In this document: piece after piece, positions 42,962 through 52,350 of the stretch | Layout of the letters: each line of letters begins with the position of its first letter | Numbering within the stretch: the first letter of the stretch is position 1 | Assembly (NCBI RefSeq): GCF_023806485.1 | Contig: NZ_JAMSLR010000009.1 | Location: 1 to 64,000 of the forward strand | DNA from: Thermalbibacter longus | GTDB taxonomy: Bacteria > Chloroflexota > Chloroflexia > Thermomicrobiales > Thermomicrobiaceae | Direction: 5' to 3' | Length of the DNA stretch: 64,000 nucleotides | Position numbers and translations under genes: made by a program | Notes under the pieces: generated by a model | Seen by the model: the letters and a program-made list of their open reading frames with translations, nothing else | The model's database searches: none | Told to the model about the DNA's origin: nothing

Positions 42962-43974
42962 GCGCGCTGATCTCGACCCGTACCGCGCTGGCGCTCCTGG
43001 TGCTCGGGCTGCTGGCAACGTTCCCGCTCTGGGGCAGTGCCTACTTCGTGGGGCGAGTGTTCAGTCCCGCGCTTTTCTTCGGCATCGCCGCGCTCAGCCT
43101 CGTCCTACTAGCCGGCTATGGTGGCATGGTCTCGCTCGCGCAGATGACGATCTTCGGGCTGGCCGGCTACGGCTACGGGGTACTCACCGTAACGCACGGT
43201 CAGCCGTGGTGGGTCGGGATCTTGGGCGGGCTCGCGGCCGCGACGCTGGCTGCCTTCCTCTTCGGTCTGGTTGCGGTACGCACGCAGGGCATCTACTTCC
43301 TGATGATCACCCTAGCGCTGGGGATGGTCGTCTACGCGCTCGCCAACCAGAACCGCTCCGTGTTCGGCGGGCATACCGGCATCCTCGGTATCAGGGCTCC
43401 GGAGCTCGGTGGCCACCTACTGACCGAGCGGGCGCTCTTCTACGAGGTCTGCCTGGTGACGGCAGTGCTGAGCTACCTCGGGGTGCGCTACCTCTTGCGG
43501 ACGCCGTTCGGCCTGGCCCTCCAGGCGGTGCGCGACAACCCGCGACGGCTGGCCGCGCTCGGCTACCACGTGGCGCTGCACCGGCTGGCGGCGTTCACCC
43601 TCGCTGGGTTTCTGGCCGCGGTCGGCGGGTTGCTCGGCGTTTGGTACAACGGCGCGATTTCTCCGACCGCTATCGACGTCACCCGGCTGATCAACGTCCT
43701 CGTGATCGCCGTGATCGGGGGGCTGGCCTCCGTCGAGGGGGCGTTCCTGGGCGCTCTGGCCTTCATTCTGGTCACGAACTTCGCCAGCTCGTTCACCGAG
43801 CGCTTCAACACGGTCATCGGGCTCACCTTCCTGGCCATCGTGCTCTTCTCGCCGGAAGGGTTGAGCGGGCTGGCCGCTCGTCCCGTGGAGGTGCTCCGGC
43901 GCTGGCGCGGTAGGAGGTGGCGGGCGAGCGACACGCTGGATGTGCGGCAGGCAGTCGGTCGTCAAGACGAGTGA
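42958..43974 (+). CDS. LIV-type ABC transporter permease (LivM-like)
   Basis: A 338-aa permease with nine to ten TM helices. LivM features: LVLLAGYGGMVSLAQMTIFGLAGYGYG, VAVRTQGIYFLMITLALGMVVYALAN, RTPFGLALQAVRDNPRRLAALGYHV and VIGGLASVEGAFLGALAFIL. It overlaps livH by four bases and is followed 14 bases later by the binding protein. The C-terminal 40 residues are a basic cytoplasmic tail (LRRWRGRRWRASD). Forms the heterodimeric channel with the LivH-like protein. Confidence 0.93.
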   Translation: MSALISTRTALALLVLGLLATFPLWGSAYFVGRVFSPALFFGIAALSLVLLAGYGGMVSLAQMTIFGLAGYGYGVLTVTHGQPWWVGILGGLAAATLAAFLFGLVAVRTQGIYFLMITLALGMVVYALANQNRSVFGGHTGILGIRAPELGGHLLTERALFYEVCLVTAVLSYLGVRYLLRTPFGLALQAVRDNPRRLAALGYHVALHRLAAFTLAGFLAAVGGLLGVWYNGAISPTAIDVTRLINVLVIAVIGGLASVEGAFLGALAFILVTNFASSFTERFNTVIGLTFLAIVLFSPEGLSGLAARPVEVLRRWRGRRWRASDTLDVRQAVGRQDE

Positions 43975-43988
43975 GAGGAGGAGAGTCT

Positions 43989-45428
43989 ATGCTCGATCGG
44001 TACGGTTCTCAGCGGTTGAGCCGGCGCGAGCTCTTGCGACGGGCCGGGCTGCTCGGGCTGGCGATGCCGGTTGCCTCGGGGTTGCTCGCTGCCTGCGCGC
44101 GTGAGGAGGCGACACCGACGACGGCACCGTCCGCGGCGTCCCCGACCGCGGCCCCGGCAGCTACGCCAACGGCGGCCGCAGCTCAGACCCCTGCAGCGGC
44201 GGCCTCGCCCACGGTCACGGTCGGCCCCGCGGCCGGCGAGATCGTCATCGGCGTGCTCGCCACGCTCGAGGGGGCGTTCGCGCTGTTCGGCGACGAGGGC
44301 GTGCGCGGCGTCGAGATGGCGATCGCCGAGTTCGGCGGTGAGATCGGCGGCAAGAAGCTCCGCATCGTGAAGGAGAGCACCGACGCGACGCCCCAGGTGG
44401 CGCGCGAGAAGGCGCGCAAGCTGATCGAGCAGGATCGGGTCGACCTCATCGTCGGGCCGCTCTCGGGCGACGAGGGGCTGGCCATCCGCGACTATGCCAA
44501 GACGGTGCCGGACAAGACCTTCGTCAACGGCACCTCGGCAGCGCAGGACACGACGCTGCGCGACCCCGCGCCGAACTTCTTCCGCTTCTCGACGGACGGC
44601 GTGCAGTGGATGGCAGGGCTCGGCACCTACTGTTACGAGGAGAAGGGCTACCGGCGCGTCGCGACGCTCGGTGAGGATTACTCCTATCCCTACAGCCAGG
44701 TCGCCGGTTTCCTGCTCGAGTTCTGCCGCCTCGGCGGCGAGGTCGCCGCGCAGTTTTGGGTGCCGATCGGTACGCGGGACTACAGCTCGGTCATCAGCTC
44801 GATGCCGACGGACATCGACGCCATCTACGTGATCCTCGGCGGCTCCGACGCGGTCAACTTCCTCCAGGCCTACGCAGACTTCGGTGGCCAGGCGGCTCTG
44901 ATCGGCGGGAGCTCCACGATCGATCAGAACGTGCTGGAGGCGAGAGGGAATATCCGCCAGCGCGTCATCGGCATCCCCGGCGCCGGGCCGGTGGCCGCCG
45001 ATAACCCGGACAAGGCCTGGCAGGACTGGGTCAACGCCTATAAGCAGCAGTTCCCACAAGGGCTGACCACACCGTCGCTCTTCTGCTGGGGGTACTACGT
45101 CAATGCCAAGGGCTTGCTGCTGGGGTTGCAAGAGGTCGACGGCGATCTGAGCGATGGCCAGAAGAAGCTCCAGGAGGCCCTGGCCAAGGTCGAGTTCGAT
45201 GGCCCGACTGGGCATATCGCGCTCGACAAGAACCGCCAGGCCATCGCCAACAACTATGTGACCGAGGTGGCGGAGGGGCCAGACGGCAACCTGTACAATA
45301 AGCTGGTCAAGGTGGTCGAAGGGGTGAACCAGACGCTCGGCTTGCCCGAGGAGCAGTATCTCGCCCTCGGATCGTTCACGCGCGACAACCCGAAGTGCGA
45401 GGACATCCACCGCGTCTTCGGTTCGTAG
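43989..45428 (+). CDS. LIV-type substrate-binding lipoprotein with Tat-like signal
   Basis: A 479-aa periplasmic-type binding protein. The signal LSRRELLRRAGLLGLAMPVA has a twin-arginine pattern and ends in a lipobox (LLAAC), giving a Tat-exported lipoprotein. A 45-residue Ala/Thr/Pro linker precedes the type I fold: IVIGVLATLEGAFALFGDEGVRGVE, KLIEQDRVDLIVGPLSGDEGLAIRD, then domain 2 with VATLGEDYSYPYSQVAGFLLEF. ATG 43989 has GAGAGGAGGAGAG upstream. It delivers substrate to the LivHM channel. The ligand pocket cannot be interpreted from sequence alone. Confidence 0.92.
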   Translation: MLDRYGSQRLSRRELLRRAGLLGLAMPVASGLLAACAREEATPTTAPSAASPTAAPAATPTAAAAQTPAAAASPTVTVGPAAGEIVIGVLATLEGAFALFGDEGVRGVEMAIAEFGGEIGGKKLRIVKESTDATPQVAREKARKLIEQDRVDLIVGPLSGDEGLAIRDYAKTVPDKTFVNGTSAAQDTTLRDPAPNFFRFSTDGVQWMAGLGTYCYEEKGYRRVATLGEDYSYPYSQVAGFLLEFCRLGGEVAAQFWVPIGTRDYSSVISSMPTDIDAIYVILGGSDAVNFLQAYADFGGQAALIGGSSTIDQNVLEARGNIRQRVIGIPGAGPVAADNPDKAWQDWVNAYKQQFPQGLTTPSLFCWGYYVNAKGLLLGLQEVDGDLSDGQKKLQEALAKVEFDGPTGHIALDKNRQAIANNYVTEVAEGPDGNLYNKLVKVVEGVNQTLGLPEEQYLALGSFTRDNPKCEDIHRVFGS

Positions 45429-45444
45429 GGACGAGCGGCTCTCG

Positions 45445-46224
45445 ATGGTCACGGTGCAGGCCACGACAGCGCAGGCGATCGGACACGCCCTGGAGCTCCA
45501 GGGCGTGAGCCGCCGCTTCGGCGGGTTGCGGGCCGTGCAGGACGTCTCGCTCAGCCTGGCTCCCGGTGAGCGCCGGGCGATCATCGGCCCCAACGGAGCT
45601 GGCAAGACGACCCTCTTCAACGTCATCGCTGGCGACTTGCGGCCGACCAGCGGGACGATCCGGTTCTACGGTGACGACATCACGCACCTCCCGCCACACG
45701 ATCGCGTTCGGCGCGGCATCGCCCGAACGTATCAGACGCCGCTCGTCTTTCCGCGGCTCAGCGTGCTCGACAACCTCTATCTCGCTGTGCGCGGGGTTCG
45801 ACCCCGGCGGATGAGCCTCCGGCGCCCGCGGGCAAGCGATGCGGAGATGGTCAGGGCGCGGCAGCTCGCCGAGCAGGTCGGGCTCGGCGACGCGATCCAC
45901 GCGCTGGCGGGCGCGCTCGCTCACGGCCAGCAGCGGCAACTCGAGCTGGGGATGGCGCTGGCGGCGGATCCGAAGCTCCTGCTGCTGGATGAGCCCGCCG
46001 CCGGTCTATCGCCAGGGGAGCGCGAGCTGCTGGCCGGCCTGCTCCTGGGGCTCGACCCGGGGATGACGATCCTGCTGGTCGAGCACGATATGGACGTGGC
46101 CTTTCGCGTGGTCCGGCAGGTGACCGTGATGCACGAGGGGCGGGTCATCGCCGAGGGCACGCCGGAGGAGATCAGCGCCGATGAGGTGGTGCAACAGGTC
46201 TACCTGGGATCGCGCCATGACTGA
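45445..46224 (+). CDS. LIV-type ABC transporter ATPase (LivG-like)
   Basis: A 259-aa ABC ATPase. LivG traits: RRFGGLRAVQDVSLSLAPGE, Walker [39 protein letters not shown], the signature in ALAHGQQRQLELGMAL (AHGQQR rather than SGGQ, normal for LivG), Walker B LLLLDEPAAGLSPGE and the switch His in LLVEHDMDVAF. It starts 16 bases after the binding-protein gene. Together with the LivF-like ATPase it forms the heterodimeric motor. Confidence 0.93.
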   Translation: MVTVQATTAQAIGHALELQGVSRRFGGLRAVQDVSLSLAPGERRAIIGPNGAGKTTLFNVIAGDLRPTSGTIRFYGDDITHLPPHDRVRRGIARTYQTPLVFPRLSVLDNLYLAVRGVRPRRMSLRRPRASDAEMVRARQLAEQVGLGDAIHALAGALAHGQQRQLELGMALAADPKLLLLDEPAAGLSPGERELLAGLLLGLDPGMTILLVEHDMDVAFRVVRQVTVMHEGRVIAEGTPEEISADEVVQQVYLGSRHD

Positions 46225-46319
46225 GCCGCTCTACGCGACGGGCTATGCCGCCTGCGCTCTCGTGCCCCGGTGGTGCCGAAGTACCGGGACGACGGACGTG
46301 CTGCGGGGAAGGTACGACC

Positions 46320-47051
46320 ATGCCTGACCACCTGCTAGAGATCCGCGACCTGCACGCCTATTACGGCCAGAGTCACATCCTGCAAGGCGTGAACCTGACA
46401 CTCGGTCGCGAGCCGCTCGCGCTGCTCGGCCGCAACGGCATGGGCAAGACGACGCTCTGCCAGGCGCTGGTCGGGCTCCTCCCCACGGTGCGGGGCTCGG
46501 CCCGCTTCGACGGACAGGAGCTGATCGGCAGGCGGCCGCATGAGATCGCGGCCGCTGGGGTGGGTTATGTCCCGCAGGGGCGGCGGATCTTCCCCTCCCT
46601 CACGGTCGAGGAGCACCTCCGGCTGGTGTTCCGGCGTGCCGGGGCCGGCCGGGACGGCTGGACACCGGAGCGCATCTTCGAGTTCTTCCCGCGGCTAGCC
46701 GAGCGACGGAGGCACCGGGCCGGAGCGCTCTCCGGTGGCGAGCAGCAGATGCTGGCGATCGGCCGCGCGCTGCTCACGAATCCCCGTCTCTTGATCATGG
46801 ACGAGCCGTCGGAGGGGTTGGCCCCGGTCATCGTCGACCATCTCGTCGAGGTGCTGCGGGGACTCTCTTCGCAAGGGCTGGCGATGCTGGTCGTGGAGCA
46901 ACGGCTGGCCGTGGCGACAGCGCTCGCTGAGCGCATCGCGATCATGGTCACCGGGCGGATCGTGCTGGAGACCACTGCCGCGGCGCTGCTGGCCGATGTG
47001 TCGATCCAGCAGCAGTACCTCGGGGTGAGTCCGCGGCGCGAGGTGGCGTGA
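46320..47051 (+). CDS. LIV-type ABC transporter ATPase (LivF-like)
   Basis: A 243-aa ABC ATPase with LivF characteristics: LLEIRDLHAYYGQSHILQGVNL, Walker A LLGRNGMGKTTLCQAL, GVGYVPQGRRIFPSLTVEEHL, signature LSGGEQQMLAIGRAL, Walker B LLIMDEPSEGLAPVI and an atypical switch position VVEQRLAVAT (Gln in place of His, usual for LivF). ATG 46320 has GGAAGG upstream; the longer frame from 46245 is unlikely. It ends 22 bases before the Tm-1-like gene, tying transport to the enzymes downstream. Confidence 0.93.
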   Translation: MPDHLLEIRDLHAYYGQSHILQGVNLTLGREPLALLGRNGMGKTTLCQALVGLLPTVRGSARFDGQELIGRRPHEIAAAGVGYVPQGRRIFPSLTVEEHLRLVFRRAGAGRDGWTPERIFEFFPRLAERRRHRAGALSGGEQQMLAIGRALLTNPRLLIMDEPSEGLAPVIVDHLVEVLRGLSSQGLAMLVVEQRLAVATALAERIAIMVTGRIVLETTAAALLADVSIQQQYLGVSPRREVA

Positions 47052-47073
47052 GTTCCGGGCTGGAGGGTCAGGC

Positions 47074-48318
47074 ATGGCGACAGTCGTCCTGCTGGGCACG
47101 CTGGATACTAAGGGGGTCGAGTACGACTACCTGCGGGCACGTATCCGCGAAGCCGGCTGCGAGGTCATCCTGATCGACGCCGGAGTGCTGGGCCGGCCGC
47201 TCGCGACGCCCGATGTCTCTCGGGAGGAGGTCGCCCGAGCGGCCGGGGCCGACCTGGCTGAGCTGGCTGCCCGAGGCGACCGGGGAGCCGCGATCGAGAC
47301 GATGGCTACCGGCGCGACCGCGATCGTGCTCGACCTGTTCCGGCAGGGCCGGCTGCACGGGATCCTGGCGCTGGGTGGATCTGGCGGCTCGGCGCTGGCG
47401 ACGCCGGCGATGCGCGCGCTCCCCGTTGGCGTCCCCAAGCTGATGGTCTCCACGCTCGCCTCCGGCGACACGCGGCCCTACGTCGGCGCCAGCGACCTCG
47501 CCATGCTCTACCCGGTCGTCGATATCGCCGGCATCAACCGGATTTCCGAGCGCATTCTGACGAACGCCGCGGCTGCGATTGCCGGCATGGCTCGGGCCTA
47601 CGAGTCGTTCCGGCCCAGCGCCGCGAGCAAGCCGCTGATCGCGGCGACTATGTTCGGGGTAACGACACCCTGCGTGACCGAGGCGCGCAGGCTGCTGGAG
47701 GAGCGCGGCTACGAGGTACTGGTCTTCCACGCCACCGGAACCGGCGGCCAGGCGATGGAGGCGCTCGTCGACGCCGGCTACCTAGCCGGCGTGCTCGATG
47801 TGACCACGACCGAACTGGCAGACGAGCTGGTGGGGGGCGTGCTCTCGGCCGGCCCCCAGCGCCTGGAGGCGGCCGGGCGCAACGGGGTGCCGCAGGTCGT
47901 CTCGCTCGGGGCGCTGGACATGGTCAACTTCGGACCGATCGACACGGTGCCGGAGCGCTTTCGCGGGCGTACCCTCTACAAGCACAACCCCACAGTGACG
48001 CTGATGCGCACCACCCCCGAAGAGTGTGCCGAGCTCGGGCGGATCATCGCCCGGAAGCTCAACCAGGCGCGTGGCCCGCTCGCGGTCTTTATCCCGCTGC
48101 GCGGCGTCTCGATGATCTCGAAGGAGGGCGGGCCGTTCTACGATCCTGAGGCCGACCGGGCACTAGTCGAGAACCTGAAAGCGAACCTGCGTCCCGACAT
48201 CGAAGTCCACGAGTGGGATACGGATATCAACGATCCGGCCTTCGCCCGGGCGATGGCGGAGCGGCTGGATGAGCTGATCCGGGCTCGGGCGGCCGCGCGA
48301 GCGGAGGTGCAGGGATGA
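47074..48318 (+). CDS. Tm-1-like ATP-binding domain protein (UPF0261)
   Basis: A 414-aa protein of the UPF0261/Tm-1-like family, named after the tomato mosaic virus resistance protein whose N-terminal part binds ATP. Typical segments: [83 protein letters not shown] and [24 protein letters not shown]. The bacterial function is unknown. It is translationally coupled (ATGA) to the PEP-hydrolase-family gene; the two domains are fused in plant and fungal proteins, so they probably act together. Confidence 0.88.
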   Translation: MATVVLLGTLDTKGVEYDYLRARIREAGCEVILIDAGVLGRPLATPDVSREEVARAAGADLAELAARGDRGAAIETMATGATAIVLDLFRQGRLHGILALGGSGGSALATPAMRALPVGVPKLMVSTLASGDTRPYVGASDLAMLYPVVDIAGINRISERILTNAAAAIAGMARAYESFRPSAASKPLIAATMFGVTTPCVTEARRLLEERGYEVLVFHATGTGGQAMEALVDAGYLAGVLDVTTTELADELVGGVLSAGPQRLEAAGRNGVPQVVSLGALDMVNFGPIDTVPERFRGRTLYKHNPTVTLMRTTPEECAELGRIIARKLNQARGPLAVFIPLRGVSMISKEGGPFYDPEADRALVENLKANLRPDIEVHEWDTDINDPAFARAMAERLDELIRARAAARAEVQG

Positions 48319-49157
48319 GCTGGAGGCCGATGACGCGGGCGGACGCGCTGGCTCGGCTGCGCGCGACGATTGCTTCTGGAGGGGTGATCATCGGCGCCGG
48401 GGCCGGGACAGGGCTCTCGGCGAAATGCGCCGAGGCCGGTGGGGCAGACCTGATCATCATCTACAACTCAGGCCGCTACCGCATGGCCGGGCGCGGCTCC
48501 CTCGCCGGTCTGATGCCCTACGGCGACGCGAACGCGATCGTGGTCGAGATGGCAGCGGAGGTCTTGCCCGTCGTCAAGCACACCCCGGTCTTGGCCGGGG
48601 TCTGCGGCACCGACCCCTTCCGGCTGATGCCAGTGTTCCTGCGCCAGCTCAAGGAGATGGGCTTCGTCGGGGTGCAGAACTTTCCCACCGTCGGCCTGAT
48701 CGACGGGGTCTTCCGCCAGAACCTCGAGGAGACCGGCATGGGGTTCGACTTGGAGATCGAGATGATCCGGCAGGCCCATGAGCTCGATCTCTTGACCGCG
48801 CCCTACGTCTTCGATCCCGAGCAGGCGCGGGCGATGACAGAGGCCGGAGCCGACGTGCTCGTGCCCCACCTCGGGCTGACGACCAAGGGGATGATCGGGG
48901 CGAAGACCGCAGTCAGCCTCGACGAGGCGGTCGAGCTCGTGCAGGCGATGTGCGACGCGGCCCGGGCGGTCAACCCGGAGGTCATCGTGCTCTGTCACGG
49001 CGGGCCGATCGCCGAGCCGGAGGACGTGCAGTACGTGCTGGAGCGCACCCGGGGCGTGGTCGGGTTTTTCGGCGCCTCCAGCGTCGAGCGGTTGCCGACC
49101 GAGCGGGCGATGACCGAGAACATGCAGCGCTTCAAGGGACTGAAGCGGCTCGGCTAG
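48315..49157 (+). CDS. PEP-hydrolase-family TIM-barrel protein
   Basis: A 280-aa protein of the phosphoenolpyruvate hydrolase-like TIM-barrel family (PF09370 type). Segments: [94 protein letters not shown] and [20 protein letters not shown]. It overlaps and probably partners the Tm-1-like protein. The enzymatic reaction of bacterial members is not established, and the family name should not be read as proven activity. The GntR gene follows after 106 bases. Confidence 0.85.
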   Translation: MSWRPMTRADALARLRATIASGGVIIGAGAGTGLSAKCAEAGGADLIIIYNSGRYRMAGRGSLAGLMPYGDANAIVVEMAAEVLPVVKHTPVLAGVCGTDPFRLMPVFLRQLKEMGFVGVQNFPTVGLIDGVFRQNLEETGMGFDLEIEMIRQAHELDLLTAPYVFDPEQARAMTEAGADVLVPHLGLTTKGMIGAKTAVSLDEAVELVQAMCDAARAVNPEVIVLCHGGPIAEPEDVQYVLERTRGVVGFFGASSVERLPTERAMTENMQRFKGLKRLG

Positions 49158-49263
49158 ACGCTGGCACCGGCGGCTGGGCCTTGCAGAGCTCGGAGATGGT
49201 CACTCGGTCGTATGTATGGTGTCGGTCGATTCCGGACGCTTGAGGTGGATGGTTGGAGGGAGC

Positions 49264-49992
49264 ATGACGACAGGTTCGAGGCGGGGAACGGCTTCGTCGG
49301 GCGCGGGGGCACGAGCGAACCGGCGGCCCATTGCTCGCCGGGTGCTCCGAGACGAGATCAAGGAGTACCTGATCGAGGCGATCCTTCAGGGCACGTTCAA
49401 GCCTGGGGATCGGATCGTCGAGACCCGGATCGCCCAGGAGCTCGGCGTGAGCCAGGCGCCGGTGCGCGAGGCGCTGCGCGACCTGGAGATGTTGGGCGTC
49501 GTCGTCAGCTCGCCGTTCCGCGGCGCCCACGTCCGCGAGTTCACCGATGAGGAGCTGGTCGAGATCTATCCGATCCGCGCCGCGATCGAAGGCGTGGCGG
49601 CACGCGCCGCTGCCGATCGGATCACCGCCCAGCAGATCCTCCAGTTGGAGGAGCAGATCGACCGCATGCGCGAGGCGTCGATCGACGGCGACGAGGCGAC
49701 CGCGATCGAGGCGGATGTGGCCTTTCACCGGATCATCGTCGAGGCCTCCGGCAACCGGCTGCTGCAGCAGTTCTGGACGAGCTTGAGCCTGGCGACCACG
49801 ACGTATCTGACCTTCACGGCAGTCAAGCGCGCACTCGGTGGGCTGGCCGAGCGTCACGAGCCGGTGCTCGAAGCGCTGCGCGCTCGCGATCCTGATTTGG
49901 CCGAGCAGGTGATGCGCCGGCACATCGAGGAACCGGGACGCTGGGTGCTTCAGGCATTGAAGGGTGTGCAGGCGGAGGAAGCAGCGCGGTAG
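49264..49992 (+). CDS. GntR-family transcriptional regulator, FCD (FadR-type) subgroup
   Basis: A 242-aa regulator. An N-terminal winged helix (LRDEIKEYLIEAILQGTFKPGDRIVETRIAQELGVS, then QAPVREALRDLEMLGVV) is followed by an all-helical FCD ligand domain with metal/ligand residues such as Asp in EADVAFHRIIVEASGN and His in LAERHEPVLEALRARD and MRRHIEEPGR. FCD regulators usually repress catabolic operons and are released by an organic acid. ATG 49264 has GGAGGG upstream. Encoded within the operon it presumably controls, with the dyad at 41985-42012 as a likely target. Confidence 0.9.
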   Translation: MTTGSRRGTASSGAGARANRRPIARRVLRDEIKEYLIEAILQGTFKPGDRIVETRIAQELGVSQAPVREALRDLEMLGVVVSSPFRGAHVREFTDEELVEIYPIRAAIEGVAARAAADRITAQQILQLEEQIDRMREASIDGDEATAIEADVAFHRIIVEASGNRLLQQFWTSLSLATTTYLTFTAVKRALGGLAERHEPVLEALRARDPDLAEQVMRRHIEEPGRWVLQALKGVQAEEAAR

Positions 49993-50034
49993 GGGCGCGG
50001 CGTGCCGCGCGCCTGCCCGGTGAAGGAGAGCAGG

Positions 50035-50757
50035 ATGGGGGCGCGACTGATCGATCTGAGCATGCCGGTGCATAACGACATGCTCACCTTCCCACGGATC
50101 GCCAAGCCGAAGCTGGAGATGTTCGAGACGTGGGAAGAGTTCGCCGAGAATATCGGCGCCGCCGAGTACGGTGCCACCTGGCTTACCGCCAGCTACAAGA
50201 TCGAGCTAAGCGACCACGTCGGCACGCACATCGATGCCCGCAAGCACCTCGTCGCCGAAGCACCCGGTCCCGAGGGCATCCCGCTCGAGTACTGCTACGG
50301 CGATGGCGTGCTGCTCGACTTTCGCCACAAGGAGAAGGGCGCTGGCATCACCGCGGCCGAAGTCCAGGAGGCGCTGGACAAGATCGGCTACCGCTTGAAG
50401 CCTCTGGATATCGTGTTGATCTGGACCGGTGCCGGAGCGTACCAGGACGAGCAGCGCTACCTGACCGACCACTGCGGGATGACCCGCGAGGCGACGCTCT
50501 GGCTCATCGACCAGGGTATCAAGGTGATGGGCATCGATGCGATCACCTTCGACCCGCCGGTCTGGGCCATGTTCGAGCGCAAGCAGTTCTGGGAGGCCCA
50601 CCTCGTGATGCGGGAGCGGGAGTACTACCACATCGAGAACATGACGAATTTCGATCAGATCCCCGCGCCCTTCGGCTTCAAGGTAGCGGCCTTCCCCATC
50701 AAGTGGGTCGGAACGACCGCAGCCCCCGTGCGAGCGGTCGCGATCGTCGAGGAGTAG
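50035..50757 (+). CDS. Cyclase-family metal hydrolase (kynurenine formamidase-like)
   Basis: A 240-aa protein of the cyclase (PF04199) family. The metal site HxGTHxD is present in ELSDHVGTHIDARKHL (about residues 60-75). ARLIDLSMPVHNDMLTFPR is the usual start, and MGIDAITFDPPVW and PFGFKVAAFPIKWVG are conserved core segments. Family members hydrolyse N-formylkynurenine, isatin or cyclic amides/lactones. ATG 50035 follows GAAGGAGAGCAG. Six bases separate it from the ATP-binding PEP-synthase-like gene, so the two are cotranscribed; ring opening or amide hydrolysis of the pathway intermediate is a reasonable inference. Confidence 0.88.
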   Translation: MGARLIDLSMPVHNDMLTFPRIAKPKLEMFETWEEFAENIGAAEYGATWLTASYKIELSDHVGTHIDARKHLVAEAPGPEGIPLEYCYGDGVLLDFRHKEKGAGITAAEVQEALDKIGYRLKPLDIVLIWTGAGAYQDEQRYLTDHCGMTREATLWLIDQGIKVMGIDAITFDPPVWAMFERKQFWEAHLVMREREYYHIENMTNFDQIPAPFGFKVAAFPIKWVGTTAAPVRAVAIVEE

Positions 50758-50763
50758 CCAGCG

Positions 50764-51735
50764 ATGGGCTCGATCGCGACCCGCCCATTGATCCACTGGT
50801 TCGGCGATCCCGCCTGTGCCGACGTGCAGCTCGCCGGTGGGAAGGGAGCCAGCTTGAGCCGGATGGCCTCGGCTGGTCTCCCGGTGCCACCCGGCTTCGT
50901 CGTCAGCACGACGGCGTTCGCTCGCTTCCTCGACGCGCACGGGGTGACCGGACGGATCCTCGAGGCGCTGGAACTCGTTGACCCGGCGAGCACCGCCAGC
51001 CTGGAGGCGGCCTCGCGGGAGATCAAGGCAATGATCCGCTCGCTCGAGGTACCGCCTGAGATCGCCGAGGTCATCAAGGAAGCCTATGCGGAGCTCGGGC
51101 GCGGTGAAGACGTCCCGGTCGCGGTGCGGTCGAGTGCGATCGCCGAGGACTCGCAGGCGGCGTCGTACGCCGGGCAGCAGGAGACGTACCTCAACGTCGC
51201 CGGCGAGCGGCAGGTCATCGAGCGGGTGCGGGACTGCTGGGCCTCGCTCTTCGGCTCGCATGCGCTCTTCTACCGCTCCGAGAAGGGCTCGTTGCGTGAC
51301 ACCGCCATCGCGGTGGTTGTCCAGCGGATGGTTGTGCCGGAGAAGTCCGGCGTGCTCTTCACGGCTGATCCGGTGCAGCGGCGCCGGGATTGCTGCGTGA
51401 TCGAGGCGACGTGGGGCTTCGGCGAAGCCCTGGTGTCCGGTCTGGTGGTGCCGGACAACTACCTGGTCGCCCGCGCCGACCGGCGACTGCTGAGGTCGTT
51501 TGTCCCGGCCAAGACGGTGATGCTGGTGCGCGACCCCTCTGGTGACGGCTTGCGGCAGATGCCGGTTCCCCCGGAGGCGGAGCGCGAGCGTGTCTTGACT
51601 GACAGCGAGGTGCAGGCGCTGATCGAGCTGGCCGAGCGAGTGGAAGCCTATTTCGGAGCGCCGCAGGACATCGAGTGGGCGATCGAGGGCGGCACGGTCT
51701 ACCTGCTGCAGAGCCGCCCGATCACCACGCTGTAA
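50764..51735 (+). CDS. PEP synthase-type ATP-grasp subunit (phenylphosphate synthase beta-like)
   Basis: A 323-aa stand-alone copy of the N-terminal ATP-grasp domain of PEP synthase/PPDK. Motifs: LAGGKGASLSRMASAGLPVPPGFVV, VAVRSSAIAEDSQAASYAGQQETYL, VVVQRMVVPEKSGVLFTADP, EATWGFGEALVSGLVVPDNY and DIEWAIEGGTVYLLQSRPITTL. It ends where normal PEP synthase continues into the phosphohistidine domain, which is encoded separately at 55220-56923. The same split occurs in phenylphosphate synthase (E2 and E1). It would transfer the beta-phosphoryl of ATP to the partner's histidine, releasing AMP and phosphate. Confidence 0.87.
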   Translation: MGSIATRPLIHWFGDPACADVQLAGGKGASLSRMASAGLPVPPGFVVSTTAFARFLDAHGVTGRILEALELVDPASTASLEAASREIKAMIRSLEVPPEIAEVIKEAYAELGRGEDVPVAVRSSAIAEDSQAASYAGQQETYLNVAGERQVIERVRDCWASLFGSHALFYRSEKGSLRDTAIAVVVQRMVVPEKSGVLFTADPVQRRRDCCVIEATWGFGEALVSGLVVPDNYLVARADRRLLRSFVPAKTVMLVRDPSGDGLRQMPVPPEAERERVLTDSEVQALIELAERVEAYFGAPQDIEWAIEGGTVYLLQSRPITTL

Positions 51736-51744
51736 GGGGAGACC

Positions 51745-52350
51745 ATGCCGACGGTCGACGAGTTACTCGAACGGGCCAGCGCCTGGATCGAAGGCTACTG
51801 GAACGCCGACCACCTGCGGCGGACGCTCGACTGGCTGCTGGTGCTGGCGCCGGACGCTCGGGGCCACTTGAGGCTCGCCGCGCTGACGCATGACATGGAA
51901 CGGGCCTATCCCGGGCCGGACTCGCCGGTGGCCGACGCCCGGAGGCCGATCCCTGACCGTGACTATGACCGGCTGCACCAGCAACGCTCGGCGCGGATCG
52001 TGGCCGACTGGCTACGCGGGCAGGGCGCCGAGCCCGCGCTGGTGGAGCGTGTCCGGGAGCTGATCGAGGCGCACGAGGAAGGGGGTTGGCCGGAAGCCGA
52101 CCTGCTCCAGGCGGCCGATAGCCTGAGCTTCCTCGAGACCAACGTGGAGCTTTTCATCGGATATGCGCAGGAAGGAAAGCATCACTACACGCCGGAGCGT
52201 GTCCGTGAGCGCATGCGCTACATGTACGAGCGCATCAGGCTGCCGCAGGCGCGCGAGCTGGCGAGACCGCTCTACGAGGCCGCCCTGGCGCGGATCGACG
52301 ATGCCTTCGCGCGGCAGGCGTCTCGCCCTGGAAGGGAGAGTGCCGGGTGA
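51745..52350 (+). CDS. HD-domain-like protein
   Basis: A 201-aa helical protein with an HD-like metal pattern: AALTHDMERAYPG (His-Asp), DRLHQQRSARIVADWL, VRELIEAHEEGGW and LLQAADSLSFLETNVELF (Asp). It may hydrolyse a phosphate or nucleotide, or only bind. It lies between the ATP-grasp subunit (9-base gap) and coxG (ATGA overlap), so it is a firm member of the operon. Its size is close to the third subunit of phenylphosphate synthase, but the CBS domains of that protein are not evident here. Confidence 0.7.
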   Translation: MPTVDELLERASAWIEGYWNADHLRRTLDWLLVLAPDARGHLRLAALTHDMERAYPGPDSPVADARRPIPDRDYDRLHQQRSARIVADWLRGQGAEPALVERVRELIEAHEEGGWPEADLLQAADSLSFLETNVELFIGYAQEGKHHYTPERVRERMRYMYERIRLPQARELARPLYEAALARIDDAFARQASRPGRESAG

